Numbered from the stretch's first letter, positions 34,238 to 47,151 are shown. The stretch: 64,000 bases of DNA from Grammothele lineata (GCA_002150815.3 NDFF03000143.1:1-64000), one strand, 5' to 3'. The notes: a model not told the origin generated them from the sequence alone. Numbers and translations: made by a program.

Positions 34238-36806
34238 ATGCCGGCTTCCACCACTTACACCAAGACACACACCTTCGCCGCGGCGTACGAGCCTTCGCCC
34301 GTCACCTTCAAGAAGGCATCCGTCACTACTCCTCTCCCCGCTCAACCCCAGCCCGCCGCCGTCAACCCTGCTCACCTGCTCAGCAAATTTATCGAAGCGC
34401 ACCGCGCTCTCGAAGGCTTCAGGTCCGTCTGAAATCTTCCAAGACGTTGGTGACTGCCGCCACGAGGAACACGGTTCCCCGTTGCGTCGGACACTAACAG
34501 TCTTTACTCGGCGCCGCGCCGCAGGAAGCTAATAACCTTCCCAGACATGGTCACCCCGTTCTTGTTGATGGTCAGACCATCTCCATTCCTGCCGTAGCCG
34601 CCGTCGCTCGCTATGGCGCTAGCGTGCTGCTCGACGATTCGTCCGACATCCAGACTCGCGTGCTGAAGAGCCGCCAAGTCATTGTCGACAAGGTCAACAG
34701 CCAGAAGAGCGTGTATGGCGTCAGCACTGGCTTCGGTGGCAGCGGTAAGCGTCACAACATACTTCGCCTGCATTCGATCACTCACCTCGATCGCCAGCTG
34801 ACACAAGGACTAACGACCCCCTCACGCTCGGGCTCGCTCTCTTCCAGCACCAGCATGCCGGCGTACTGCCGTCAGATTGCGAGTCTGCGCCCGTCGCGCT
34901 GCCCCTCCTCGACCCTCTGACGTCGACGAGCATGCCCGAGTCGTGGGTACGCGGCGCGATCCTCATCCGCATGAACTCGCTCATCCGCGGGCACTCGGGC
35001 GTCCGCTGGGAGCTTATCGAGCGCATGGGTGCACTGCTCCGCGAGAACATCATTCCTCTCGTACCGCTTCGCGGGAGCATCTCTGCATCCGGAGGTCAGT
35101 CGCCGCAGCGGGCGTGATTGGATTGACAGCTCAGAACTCACCCCGCGCGACAGACCTCTCGCCCCTGTCGTACATCGCCGGCACGCTCATCGGCAACCCG
35201 TCGATCCGCGTCTTCGACGGCCCATCGACCTTCCGCGGCCGCCGCGTCGTCTCTTCGCGTGAGGCGCTCGCCGCGCACCACATCGAGCCCATCGACCTCG
35301 CGTCCAAGGAACACCTGGGCATCCTGAACGGCACTGCGTTCTCCGCGTCCGTCGGCGCGCTCGCAACGCACGAGGCCGTCCACCTCGCGCTGCTCGCGCA
35401 GGTGTGCACGGCGATGTGCACCGAGGCGATGCTCGGCGCGCGCGGGAGCTTCGCGCCCTTCATCCACGCCGTCGCGCGCCCGCACCCGGGCCAGGTCGAG
35501 GTCGCGGAGACGATCGCGGGTCTGCTTGAGGGCTCGCAGTTCGCGGTGACGGCGGAGGAAGAGAAACATATCTCTGCGGATATCGGGGAGCTGCGCCAGG
35601 ATCGCTACCCGCTGCGCACGTCCGCGCAGTTCCTGGGCCCGCAGGTGGAGGACATCCTGTCGGCCTTTGGCGCGATCACTGTCGAGTGCAACTCCAGTAA
35701 GTGTCATATCATGCGCTAAAAGAGGACTGCGCTGACTTACACATCCAAGCCACTGACAACCCGCTCGTGGACGGCGAGTCTGGTGAGGTTTACCATGGCG
35801 GTAACTTCCAGGCGATGTCTGTCACGAACGCCATGGAGAAGACCCGTCTCGCGATGCACCACATGGGGAAGCTGCTCTTCGCGCAGTGCACTGAGCTCAT
35901 TAACCCGGCCATGAACCGCGGTCTCCCGCCCAACCTCGCTGCCACCGACCCGTCGCATAACTACTTCGCCAAGGGCATTGACATCCACACTGCGGCGTAT
36001 GTCGGCGAGCTTGGCTACCTCGCTAACCCGGTGTCGACGCACATCCAATCTGCGGAGATGCACAATCAGGCGGTCAAGTGAGTGTCGACGCGAGGATGTG
36101 GAGACTTACAGGACCTGACGATGCTCCTCTCAATAGCTCCCTAGCCCTCATCTCCGCACGCGCCACCCTCAGCGCGCTCGAGGTCCTCTCGCTCCTCACC
36201 GCGAGCTTCCTCTACGCGCTCTGCCAGGCGCTCGACCTCCGCGCGATGCAACACGAGTTCGAAGTCGAAGTCGACCACATTCTCTCCGACCAGCTCTCCG
36301 CCTCCTTCGGCGTGCACCTCTCCTCCACCAGCCTCGCCGCCCTCGCACCGCTCCTCGCGCGCCAGATCCGCCGCGCGCTCGAGACTACGAGCACGATGGA
36401 CGTCGGCATGCGCATGCGCACTGTCGCGGCCGCGACGACGACCGCCCTGGTCGACTTCTGCGCGGGCCTCCCCGGGGGCGAGGGCGCGCACGCGCTCGAG
36501 GAGATTGTAGCGTTCCGCGCGGCGCTCGCGGAGCGTATGGCCGCGTCGTTGTGCCACTTGCGCAGGGAGTACCTCGCGGGCGCGAAGGGCCCTGCGCCGG
36601 CGAGCGGGTACCTCGGCAAGAGCAGGGCCGTGTACGAGTTTGTGAGGGTGACGCTGGGCATCCGTATGCATGGCGCGGAGAATCTGCACGACTTCAAGGC
36701 GGGCCCGGGCGTCGAGGACCCGACGATCGGCCAGGAGATTTCGCTGATCCATGAGGCGATCCGGGATGGGAAGATGCAGGATGTGGTTGTGGGGCTGTTT
36801 GCTTAA
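34238..36806 (+). CDS. PAL: Phenylalanine ammonia-lyase
   Basis: Deaminates L-phenylalanine to trans-cinnamate and ammonia; a cytosolic homotetramer. Six exons close in phase and give 740 residues, normal for fungal PAL: 34238-34422, 34545-34744, 34798-35094, 35154-35696, 35750-36077 and 36137-36806. The Ala-Ser-Gly triad that cyclises to the MIO electrophile is at 225-227 in GSISASGDLSPLSY. Also visible are [15 protein letters not shown] (catalytic Tyr loop), [17 protein letters not shown] and the C-terminal [13 protein letters not shown]. Intron 1 ends at 34544, not at an earlier AG, because only that acceptor restores [10 protein letters not shown]; its GCTAATAAC branch site supports this. 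Some fungal enzymes also use tyrosine, and sequence alone does not settle that. Confidence 0.95.
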
Positions 36807-37681
36807 GGGGTTTGGGACGGGACTCAGGCTGATGCTCGATGGATCCTTTGCATTGCTCTCGAACTTCGCGTCGCTGATCGCAGACTGAACTTGTACTTGT
36901 ATGTTCTTGTATCTGTGCATACCCATAGAGCTAGATTATGAATATTTCTTCACGTTCCATGGGAGTGGCCAGAGTGAGCCTCACTGACGTTCAGTAGCTT
37001 ACGCAGGTTATGCGAGACACCGGATGCTTTGGCGCGACTTGACACTCATCCCGCATAAAAAGGCCTTCTCCCCGATTTAGTTAGAACTTCATCTTAAAAT
37101 CATGCACATGAGGCGGGGAGGAAACCAAGGTTTCGTTGCGAAATCACCTATAATCTGAACAGAACCGGTCCTGCTATGAATGTGCATCCTCAGCTTGCAT
37201 CCGGGGTCGAGTGGGCCTCGACCGGTGGACCTCGAGCCTGGTACGATGCACTGAAGGCGAGAACTGACAATTATCTGACAGGACACGGGGAGCGTGAGTT
37301 ATGTAGCAGGAACTCGTGGGATGCACAAACGTGTCGCGTTTACCCGCGTACATGTGGATGGCTCCGTGCACATGGAGATCCCGAAGCCGTCATCACGGCA
37401 TTGAATTTGTAGACACCTTGTCCGACGGCAACCGTGACTATTGCCTCTTGTTTATATCCTTGACATACTCGCGCGCGTCGATGGTCGTTCTGCCCTGAGG
37501 CTGGCCTGGATGAGGTGGAGGATGGGCAAGCCGAGTTCGCTGGGGTGAACTCCGCTTATCCCAATTTGGACCATGGCCATTACCCGATCGCTTAGCGCAA
37601 AAACGCACCGACAAACTCCACCGAGTCATTCGCTCTGCTCTTCGCGCCTTGCCACCACCACCGTCGACGTCGCCGACGACG
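36807..37681. other. Intergenic between PAL and CPA2
   Basis: No gene seen. It holds the PAL 3' flank and the CPA2 promoter. An ATG at 37573 opens an upstream frame that overlaps the CPA2 start in another frame; there is no evidence that it is used. Confidence 0.45.
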
Positions 37682-40600
37682 ATGTCCACCGGCCTCTTGC
37701 GGCTCCAGCAAGCCTGGAGCCCCTCGCGAATACTTGGCTCCCCGCGGTTCGCCCGCCAGCTTCACGTCTCCCATGTGCGCCGCGCCTTCACTGCGACTCG
37801 TCCCGCTAGGGCCGTCGCTCGTGCTGCCGTCGGGTCCTATGGCCAGGAGGATGGCGAAGAACACGTTCTGAATTCCCCCTCCGAACTGGCGCGCAAGATC
37901 TCCGCCAATGTGCTCCCCAAAATCCCGCGCCCCGACGTCCGCAAGGTCCTTATCGTCGGCAGCGGTGGCCTCAGCATTGGCCAGGCTGGCGAGTTCGACT
38001 ACTCGGGCTCGCAGGCACTCAAGGCCCTCCGAGAAGAGGGCGTCGATGCCGTCCTCATCAACCCCAACATCGCGACGTGGCAAACCTCCCACCAGCTTGC
38101 GTCCGAGGTCTACTTCCTCCCCATCACCGCCGACTACGTCGCCTACGTGCTGGAGAAGGAGCGTCCCGATGGTATCCTGCTCACTTTCGGCGGACAAAGC
38201 GCACTCAACGTTGGTATCGAACTCGACAAGATGGGTGTACTCGACCGGTTAGGCGTTCGAGTGCTCGGCACCCCAATCCGTACTCTGGAGGTCTCGGAGG
38301 ACCGTGACCTGTTCGTTCAGGCTCTTAAGGGTGCGTATTTTTTCAATGATTCCTCCCGAGTCTTCGTCCAGATTTCCCCCCACACCCACGCGAGTCATTT
38401 TGCATAGCGGCGCGACGTCATTTTCTCGTTGTCACGTGATCGCATATACGCACGAGAGTGAGGAGCTGACCGTCGGTTTACCCGTAGAAATCGATATTCC
38501 CGTTGCTCAGTCCACGGCTGTTTCGTCCGTCAACGATGCGCTTAGCGCTGCGGAGAAAATTGGGTATCCGGTCATTTTGCGGTCGGCTTTCACGCTCGGT
38601 GGCCTCGGCTCAGGTTTCGCGAACAACCCGGATGAATTGCGCGATCTTTCGGCGAAGAGTCTCAGTCTCAGTCCTCAGGTGCTCATTGAGCGTAGTATGA
38701 AGGGATGGAAGGAACTCGAGTACGAGGTCGTTCGTGACGCCGCTGACGTGAGTCATGAAGTTCCATGAATCTGAGGTCGATGCTGACGGTGACGCAGAAC
38801 ACGATCATCTGCTGCAACATGGAGAACTTCGACCCCCTCGGCACGCACACTGGCGATTCTATTGTCGTGGCTCCGTCCCAGACGCTTCCCGACGACGAGT
38901 ACCACATGCTTCGGTCAGCTGCGCTCAAGGTCATCCGCCATCTCGGTGTCGTGGGCGAGTGCAATATCCAATACGCGCTCAACCCGACGTCTCGCGAGTA
39001 CTGCGTCATCGAGGTCAACGCTCGGCTTAGTCGGTCCAGGTTTGTGCATCCACCACTGTCTGCTTCGCGTTCGTTCTGACGTCATTCGCAGCGCCCTGGC
39101 GTCTAAGGCAACTGGTTACCCTCTCGCGTACACGGCTGCGAAGATCGCGCTCGGCCACACTCTCCCGGAGCTGCCCAACGCGGTGACGAAGACGACCACG
39201 GCTTGCTTCGAGCCTTCGCTGGACTACATCGTGACGAAGATTCCCAAGTGGGACCTTGCGAAGTTCACCAACGTCAACCGCGAGGTCGGCTCGGCAATGA
39301 AGTCTGTCGGAGAGGTCATGGCTATTGGACGCACGTTCGAGGAGTCTCTGCAGAAGGCAATCCGTCAAGTCGACCCTCGCTGGAAGGGTTTCGAGGCTTA
39401 CGTTCAGCCGGAGGATCTCGACCGCGCTCTCAGCAAGCCCACGGATATGCGGTTGTTCGCTATTGCGTACGCGATCTTCAACAAGCAGTACACGATTGAC
39501 CAGATTCACGACTTGACCAAGATCGACAAAGTGAGGCGTTATGAGTCAACACCTGCCGATCTCTACTAACACCCCGACCCACAGTGGTTCCTGTACAAGA
39601 TCGAGAACATCGTCAACACCGTTCACGCGCTCAAGGCTACCGGCTCTGTCGAGGCTATTGACCAGGAGCTCATGCAGCGTGCGAAGCGCATGGGCTTCTC
39701 TGACCTGCACATCGCCGACCTGGTCTCGTCCTCGGAGCTTGCCGTCCGCGCCCACCGCAAGTCGATGGGTATCACGCCTTTCGTCAAGCGTATCGACACG
39801 CTCGCTGCCGAATACCCTGCGCATACCAACTATCTCTACACGACCTACAACGCTTCTGAGCACGACGTCAAGTTCGACGAGCACGGGACGATGGTCCTCG
39901 GCAGTGGCGTGTACCGCATCGGTAGCAGTGTCGAGTTTGACTGGTGCGCGGTTACCTGTGCGCGCAAGCTTCGCGAGATGGGCAACCGCACGATCATGGT
40001 CAACTACAACCCCGAGACCGTCTCGACAGACTTCGACGAGGCTGACCGTTTGTACTTCGAGGAGCTCGGCTTTGAGCGCGTGATGGATATCTACGAGCTC
40101 GAGCAAGCTCAGGGTGTTATCGTCAGCGTCGGTGGTAAGTGCTTTGGTACAATGGCATGTTCAAGGAAGCTCAAGTCGCCTAGGTCAACTGCCACAGAAC
40201 ATCGCTCTCCGTCTCAAGCAGACCGGCGTCAAGGTCCTTGGAACCGACCCCGAGAAGATCGACAGCGCTGAGGATCGTCACAAGTTCTCGTCTATCCTGG
40301 ATAGCATTGGCGTCGACCAGCCCGAGTGGACTGAGGTGTCCTCCGTCAACGCGGCTAAGGAGTTCGCCCAGCGCGTTGGGTACCCCGTCCTCATCCGTCC
40401 TTCCTACGTCCTGTCTGGTGCCGCGATGAACGTCGTCTACGAGGAGTCTGCGCTCGAGTACAACCTCTCCGCTGCTGCGGACGTTTCTCCCCTGCACCCG
40501 GTCGTCATCACCAAGTTCATCGACAACGCTCAGGAGATCGACGTCGACGCCGTCGCCCACCAGGGTCGTCTCCTTCTCCACGCCATCTCTGAGCACGTCG

Positions 40601-41679
40601 AGAACGCTGGTGTTCACTCTGGCGATGCGACTCTCGTGCTCCCTCCATTCTCCCTCACGGACGACGAGATGGTTCGCCTGAAGGAGATCGCTCAAAAGGT
40701 CGCCGCAGCGTTCGAGATCTCCGGCCCGTACAACATGCAGGTCATCCGCAAGCCGTCCGAGAACCCGGACCAGCCGGCCGAGTTCAAGGTCATCGAGTGC
40801 AACCTCCGTGCCTCGCGCTCGTTCCCCTTCGTCTCGAAGGTGCTAGGCCGCAACTTCATAGACACCGCGACAGCGGCCATCGTCGGCCAGGACGTGCCCG
40901 AGCCGGTGGACATCATGGCCCAGAAGCGCAACTACACCGCGATCAAGGTCTCGCAGTTCTCCTGGACCCGCCTTGCGGGCGCGGACCCGTTCTTGGGAGT
41001 CGGTATGTGTCCACATGGGACATCGTGTGTATGCGTGATCGCTAACGTAACGTGTGTGTGTGCAGAAATGGCGAGCACTGGCGAGGTCGCGAGCTTCGGC
41101 AGGGACATCCAGGAAGCGTATTGGGCTTCCCTTCTCAGTACGACTGGCTTCAAAAAGCCCCGTGCCGGCACTGGTGTCCTTGTCGGCGGTGACGTTACCA
41201 AGCCCGAGATGAAGACGGTCGCGAAGACGCTCATCGACCTCGGCTTCAAGCTCTACTGTTCCTCGCCTGTGGTCGAGGAGTTCTTGAACAACATTCCGTA
41301 CGTGTCTGCGAAGCGCATCTTCTTCCCAAAGACGGACAAGCGCAAATTGCGCGAGGTGTTCGACGAGTACGACATCGAGTGTGTCATTAACCTGGCGAAG
41401 GCTCGCGGGAAGGACATGACGGATGAGGACTACGTCGCGCGGCGGTGAGTGTTTAGAGTTTAGCTCAGGCTCGGGTCCTCCCGCGCGGCTTCTGACTGTT
41501 TCCGTATCAGAAATGCCGTTGATTTCGGACTTCCTCTGTTGAACAACGCGCGCTGCGCGCAGCTCTTCGTGGAGAGCCTGGCTAAGAAGATCCCCGAAGG
41601 CGGTCTCCGGCCGTACACCGAAAGCAAAATTCCCTCTGAGGTCAAGTCGTGGAGCGAGTGGCTCGGCTTCAAGCCGTGA
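37682..41679 (+). CDS. CPA2: Carbamoyl-phosphate synthase, arginine-specific large chain (mitochondrial)
   Basis: Makes carbamoyl phosphate from bicarbonate, ATP and ammonia passed from the small glutaminase chain, for arginine synthesis. Eight exons close in phase to 1168 residues: 37682-38330, 38488-38747, 38798-39039, 39092-39530, 39585-40134, 40184-41002, 41066-41444 and 41511-41679. The first ~60 residues are Arg/Ala/Ser-rich without acids ([20 protein letters not shown]), a mitochondrial presequence. Next come the first ATP-grasp half ([40 protein letters not shown]), the second half ([32 protein letters not shown]) and the C-terminal allosteric MGS-like region. The start is the first real ATG in frame. 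No small chain or transcarbamoylase is fused, which separates it from the pyrimidine CAD-type enzyme. Confidence 0.93.
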
Positions 41680-41816
41680 GCGCGCGCAAAACATGGGATG
41701 CAACGGACCGCGTAGGATACCCTTGTTACAAAAAGTACTCTAGCTAGAAGTGCTTCATCTGTGTACTCTAAATGCTAATGCATAGATCGCGTCCCAGCGA
41801 AAACCCCTTATACGCC

Positions 41817-43528
41817 TTAGAGCGGTGGCAGGAGGTCCTCCGGCGTACAAAGTTCGTTGATGATGAGCTCGGCCGGGGGATGGAGACGGATTTCTGGCTC
41901 AGTAGCTTCGTGCTCGAGCACCCGGTTTAGTGCGAATTTCTTGACAAGTTCTGGCGAGAGCTTCCCTTCGATGGCGTCGGCGACGAGACGGCCGATAACG
42001 GGAAGGAACTGTCAATATCGTCGGCGGTGAGTAGACGCCTCTCGGCGCCTGCGCGCATCACTCATATGAGGAACTAGAAGCGTACTTTGTAAGCGTGTCC
42101 GCAGCCAGAAGTCGCGAGCACGAGGTTCTCTACGTCCGGATGCGCCCCTATCACCCAGTCGTCGTTGGTGGAATCGGTATACCTGCAAAGGATGACGTCG
42201 CGCCCCAGTCAGCACCATTCGGCTCGTAGCCACACCACCTGCACCCGCGAGGCGAGAAGACACGAACCAGCAGAGACGCGTGCCCGTGAACGGCTTCTTT
42301 GCGAGCTCCGGGTAGATGCGCGCGAGCCCCTCTCGGAGTCTGTGCACGGCCACCTTCGGAATACGCAGGCCATCTGCCCCATCCGAGAGAACGGTTCGGG
42401 GGGTCGAGACCTGCGCGTCGGCGTTTTCCGTCTTTAGCTTGCGCACATACCCGCCCGAGTGGATCGCGAGCTTCACAACGTTCTCCGCTGTCGGCTGTGA
42501 GACCTGAGATGTCAGAAGGCCCATGCTACCAGGTGGTTCTGCGCGGAGACCGCGGCGGCGGTGCGCGTACCGGGAAGACGTAGAAGCCCGTATGGAAGTT
42601 GAGGTACACGGGGCACGCACGGTACTTCTCAGCCTCTTCAGGCGTCAGTTGAATCCAGGCCACGGTCTGTCTACATGCGCACATGGGTAGACGGGTTAGT
42701 GTTTGATCTTTGCAGGGGTCTTCCATGGACATACCCGGTAGCGAGACATTGACCATCTAGACCAAGGCCGGGGAATGCCGAAGCAGCCCAGGACCCCGGA
42801 GCGAGCACGGTGAGGTCGGCAGTGAACACAGTTCCGTCTGCGCAACGCACGCCCGTCGCGCGCCCGCTGTCTCTCATGAGCTCAACGACAGCTTTACCAG
42901 GAACGATCTTGCCGCCCATTGAAGCAACGTGATCCATAGCACGTCGGATACCCTGCGATGCCCATGCCCAACCACCGTCGCGGTTGATGAAGCCGCGCGC
43001 AGTGTCCTGCACAGCGACCTCGACGCTCTCAGGGAAGAGAGCGCGCAGGGCGTCTTGCGAATCGACCTTCTCGACGCGGGCACCGAGTGCAATGTCGTTC
43101 TCGCATGCCTGGTCAACGTACGTGTCCGTGCCCTGCATGTCGCAGTACACGCCAGATCTAGAGAGGAATGAGTTGTTTCTTCAGCTGAATCGCAAACACA
43201 AACGTAACATACTCATGATACGCTTCGCCCCATTCTTCTCTATGCTTCCATGCCGCGATAGCTTCGCGCGCTAGACCAGTGTAGAAAATGTCGGGGTAGG
43301 AGCTCCGTACGACTGTGAGTGGCCGAGTCAGTTGGGCTAGGTGGCGGATGGAAACGCGTAATTACTTTTGTTAATATCGGTGCTCGCTGCATCTGCCGCC
43401 GGAAGCTCTGCAGCTCTATCGATCACGGTGACATTTTTGTAACCACGCTTCAAGAGGTGATACGCCGTCGAGAGGCCAAAGCATCCTGCTCCAACGATCA
43501 GGATCCGGCTGTCTAGTATAGGGGCCAT
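41817..43528 (-). CDS. FAD-dependent amine oxidase of the sarcosine / fructosyl-amino-acid oxidase type
   Basis: Oxidises a secondary amine (an N-methyl, fructosyl or cyclic amino acid) to release H2O2. Seven exons close in phase to 433 residues, the usual ~437 for fungal amadoriases: 43366-43528, 43213-43312, 42735-43157, 42571-42670, 42268-42494, 42086-42182 and 41817-42008. The dinucleotide motif VGAGCFG (12-18) binds FAD. STDINKIVRSSYPD, GWAWASQGIRRAMDHV and SGCGHAYKFLPVIG are family blocks. C337 in RLCWYTDS sits where these enzymes attach FAD covalently. Unlike many fungal homologues it does not end in a peroxisomal tripeptide (...LLPPL). A probable 5'-UTR intron (43551-43622) precedes the start. 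The substrate is not decidable from sequence. Confidence 0.87.
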
Positions 43529-44175
43529 CGGATTCGGCGAGAATGCGTCCCTGTAATTGAGAAATCGATCTACATATAACGAAGTTTGTAAGCTCAAGCA
43601 TTCAATATTACCGGAAACTCACCAGGTTGAGAAGCCGAAACAAACGGTGAGTGCTCTTGGGTGCGCAAACGATGGTGAGTTGTTATCTACTTATCGCCTT
43701 ATCAACATCATCGACCGCAACGTTAAGAGCATGTAAAACCTACTGGTAGTTTCCAGCAGCTTCTAGGTAATCTAGACTGCGACGGAAAGGAGAAGGAAGA
43801 GGGGGTGAAACTAAGTTCCGGTAGCGAGTCATAAATGAGCTGAGAGGTTAATGCCAAGTGAGTCACGAAGCGGGATCACTATCACGGGCCGGAATCCCGG
43901 AGCCGGTGAAACGATTCGAGGATGGCGCCGTTGGTCCAGAGAAAGTATAATACAATTGGCGCAAGGTCGTACAGGATATATTCCGAATACGGATCTCAAA
44001 AGGTGGCGGAATCTAAAGATACATAACAAGAGGAAAGCGTCGATCACTGCCTTTCCATGGAAGATTCGCATATGACGATCCAAAGAAGGGCGGAGATGTC
44101 GTCAACATAACCATCGTGACGTTCGGTATGTGCGCTCACGGATCTCGATGTTTGTGATCTCGTCCGTTCGCCTGA
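43529..44175. other. Intergenic
   Basis: Holds the leader and probable UTR intron of the amine oxidase and the 3' flank of the second SAP-like gene. Nothing else is seen. Confidence 0.4.
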
Positions 44176-46504
44176 CTACTCCAAGTCTTCGTCTTCCTCC
44201 TGAATGCCACCTAAAGTCGGTTGTGCCATTGGTGCGTTGTTTCCTTCGGCGGTCTGATGGGCCTTCGACGGAGTGTCCGTACGCGATTTCTTCGCCATGA
44301 CTTCCAGCTCGAAATCATCATATATGTCCTCATAGCGACGTTTCCTTCTAGGAAGTTCACCCCGCGACCTATAGAAAACGAGCACGGATGAGGAAGAGTG
44401 TGAAGAAACAGAGTATACCTACGCACTCTCTTGCCATGAGCTCAGGGTCGTAGATCCATCGGACCATCTCATGAACCTCCCCCGGGCTACCGAGGACGCG
44501 TTAACAAACGCAGTCGACCGTTCGCACGGCCTTCAAATGACTTACTCGTGTTCCTCATCCGTCTCGAGCTCTTCCCACTCCCCTTCATCCGTGACCTTCA
44601 GCCGACACGCCTTGTCCCACACGTCCTCCTCGCGCCAAGCAGTCGGTACGTTCGGATTGACGCAGTCGAGGTAAACGCGCATGCGCTGGAAGCTTGCGCG
44701 TTCCTGGCGGACGATCTTCGTGAGCGTGCTAAGGCGTCCCTTCAGTATGTCTGCCTCTTCAAGGAGGTCACAGCACAAGGTGAGCCGCTCATCCTGCACG
44801 CGCGCCATGTCGGACATGTCGAGCACGAGCGCGTGCAAATCCTCCTTGCGCGCCGGGCGTTGCCCACGCGGTATTTTGACACGCGGAGGGGCGGACGCGG
44901 ATGCTTGAGCGGGTGTGGAGGCCTGAGCGGGGGCGGGAGTTGCGTGCGTCGAGCTTGACGCTGGGCCAGGTGTGTGTTTCGGGACTATAGCGGAGCAGAC
45001 CACCTCGTGGGCTCCAAGAAGCGCGGCGATACCGTCGCGTTGGGCGGTGTTCCCATTAGGAGCTGGCGACGGGCCACCCGCAGGGTGAGTGGGAGGATGA
45101 GATGCAGAGGGTCCAGCGCGATTAACAGGATTTGAAGGGCCGGGAGCTGGGCGAGGGGGTATGCGGATGACGGGTCCCTTGCTGCGGCCAGGGGACGAGG
45201 GATTTGGGGCGGTCAAAGATGGGTTCATATCCGAGCTCGTAGGGTGGCGGGGGCCAGGTAGTGCGCTGGCTGGTCGAGACGACACTTCTACGGACTGAGT
45301 AGCCGTCTCAGATGGCATTGGTACCTGGGATCCCGAGGCAGTCGACGGTAAATCGGGTTTAGCGTTGATGGGCAGCAGAGGGTCAGTGAAGGGATGGTTG
45401 CTCGTCTCGTGGTGAGACGGTGATGGTACCGAGTGACCATTCGTCGTAGACGCTTTCCGAACAAGCTCCGGTCGATCTTGTGACGGCACGACTGGAGATA
45501 CGCTGCCTTGACGAGAACTTGCTGCCTGGTTTGTGGCGATGGGGCTGAGCGAGCTCGGTACGTTGGACGGCATTTGTTGTGGAAGACGCGCCGAAGCGCT
45601 AAGGAACTGCTGTCCTGTTATCGACTATGTCAGAGAAAAGAGACACTGCGATTGTGGAGTATCTGAGTACCTGGTAAGAAACTGGGCGGATTAGACAGGG
45701 TGTGCGTGCTCGCGGGAGTCGTCGAGAACGACTCGGGCGAATAATATGGAACGTGCGTCGGACCAGGGACTGCCCACGCAGATCTGGGTATTTGTAATCG
45801 CCTGTGAGGTAGTTTTGAATGCCGTGAATGACGAGAATGGAAATAGTGAGACTCACGCAGATGCATGGTCATTGATTGGCTTAGAAGATGGTCCAGCAAC
45901 TGCTCCTGAATGCGAAGCTGGATGAGATTCTGAGCGCGCCTCTCGGGGATGTTCATCCATAATGTTAAATCGTTGATTATATTTTGTTTGACTTTCAGCC
46001 CGACCAGGAGATTCGGTGTGTGACATTCTTCGCAATGGGGCACGAGTGACGGGGCCGGCTAGAGTATCATGGATATCAGCGTCGTTCCAAGGAATGCATA
46101 CTGGTGGACACAAAACATTAACTGAGATGTATTCTCACATTGAGATGGAGAGGGGTCTGCTTTTTCTTGCCCATTTTGCACATCGGTTGCAGTCTCAGTT
46201 GCAGCGCTATCTGACGGAGCCGCTTTGGATGGGGCTCTGCCCGCCGTCATTAGTGGTGGCACGCCTAGACAAATGAACGCTAGATCTATACCTTTTCTTT
46301 GAGTCTCTCACCCCAATCAGAGCCTTGGCCATTTCAACATTCTTTGCCCTGCCGTTGATCCCGAATTTCTAGGAAACGCGTAAACATCGGTGGTTAGCCT
46401 GTGGTTTCTCGAGTGACGCTGGAAAGTACCTTGGCCAAGCGCTGAAGCTCACTCCGTTTGAGTCCTTTGATAGTCTCATCGCTCATAGACGAAAGTGCGC
46501 TCAT
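44176..46504 (-). CDS. Second SAP-like domain protein, Ser/Pro-rich (about 650 aa)
   Basis: Eight exons: 46430-46504, 46312-46368, 46139-46264, 45857-46100, 45671-45801, 44546-45614, 44427-44486 and 44176-44368. The N-terminus (LKRSELQRLAKKFGINGRAK...) resembles a SAP motif and is split by an intron right after LAK, exactly as in the gene at 23186-25234. A long Ser/Pro-rich region follows, then a helix (EDLHALVLDMSDMARVQDER onward), an acidic segment (DEGEWEELETDEEH) and a basic/acidic tail (PRRKRRYEDIYDD). All joins close in phase except exon 2 to exon 3, which is off by one nucleotide at a GGGG run (46311-46314). Either the run lacks one G or an unusual splice is used. Function is unknown, probably nuclear. 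Confidence 0.7.
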
Positions 46505-47042
46505 GGTGAAGAGCGGCTTGAATGTGATGGGGGATGTATGTTGCGCGAGGAGGTGGTCAGTAGTCAAGAGAGGATTGAAACTCCGAGCGCAGGTGACAAA
46601 CGAGATTGGCGCCCGCCGCACCGGCCTTGTCGGGAACAAAAGAACATAACGCCAATGCAACGATGGCGACGAGAATGTCTTATATGCGACCTCACATGTT
46701 CCCATCCTTGTTCTGTAGTTGCATGCAACCGCTATATCTCAGAAAATACGACTCATGAGCAGAAGCTCGCTTGCTTGCAAATTTCGGGCTCTAATGGTCA
46801 TTCGAAGGCGCCGATCAACAGAGATGAAGTCCATTCTAAAAAACCAATCGAGTGACAATCAAAATCTCGAGGGCACGTACACTTCGAGAGAATTCTTTAC
46901 TCTCTTTTACGTAGAATATCGTGAACTCCCGAGCAGAGCCGAGTGATAAGTGGTTGCTTTGCTGTTTGCGTCCAGCCTTAGTTTCCCACGGCTCACCACT
47001 CAAATTGCTTATCTATTTGCCTATCTACGTATCCCTAACGTT
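46505..47042. other. Intergenic
   Basis: Promoter side of the SAP-like gene and upstream flank of tRNA-Leu. No gene seen. Confidence 0.4.
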
Positions 47043-47151
47043 GGCAAGATGGCCGAGCGGTCCAAGGCGTGTGACTCAAGCGAAAGCTTGCCTGCATTTG
47101 CGGGTTTCTCATCTGGGTATCCAGGCGTGGGTTCAAATCCCACTCTTGTCA
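47043..47151 (+). tRNA. tRNA-Leu (anticodon CAA) with a 27-nt intron
   Basis: Acceptor stem GGCAAGA pairs with TCTTGTC (one G-U), discriminator A. D stem GCC/GGC and T stem GTGGG/CCCAC around TTCAAAT are clear. The long variable arm TGGGTATCCA marks a class II tRNA. The anticodon CAA is at 47077-47079. The intron starts one base after it (47081-47107) and contains CTTG, which can pair with the anticodon, as in other eukaryotic tRNA-Leu(CAA) genes. The first anticodon-stem pair appears mismatched (U-C). Confidence 0.88.

Noticed and set aside
34522..34523. Upstream CAG as acceptor of PAL exon 2
   Set aside because: It gives the wrong phase; the acceptor at 34543-34544 restores the conserved [10 protein letters not shown] and has a good branch site.
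37573..37809. Upstream reading frame overlapping the CPA2 start
   Set aside because: The regulatory upstream peptide known in this pathway belongs to the small-chain gene. This frame has no resemblance to it and no supporting feature.
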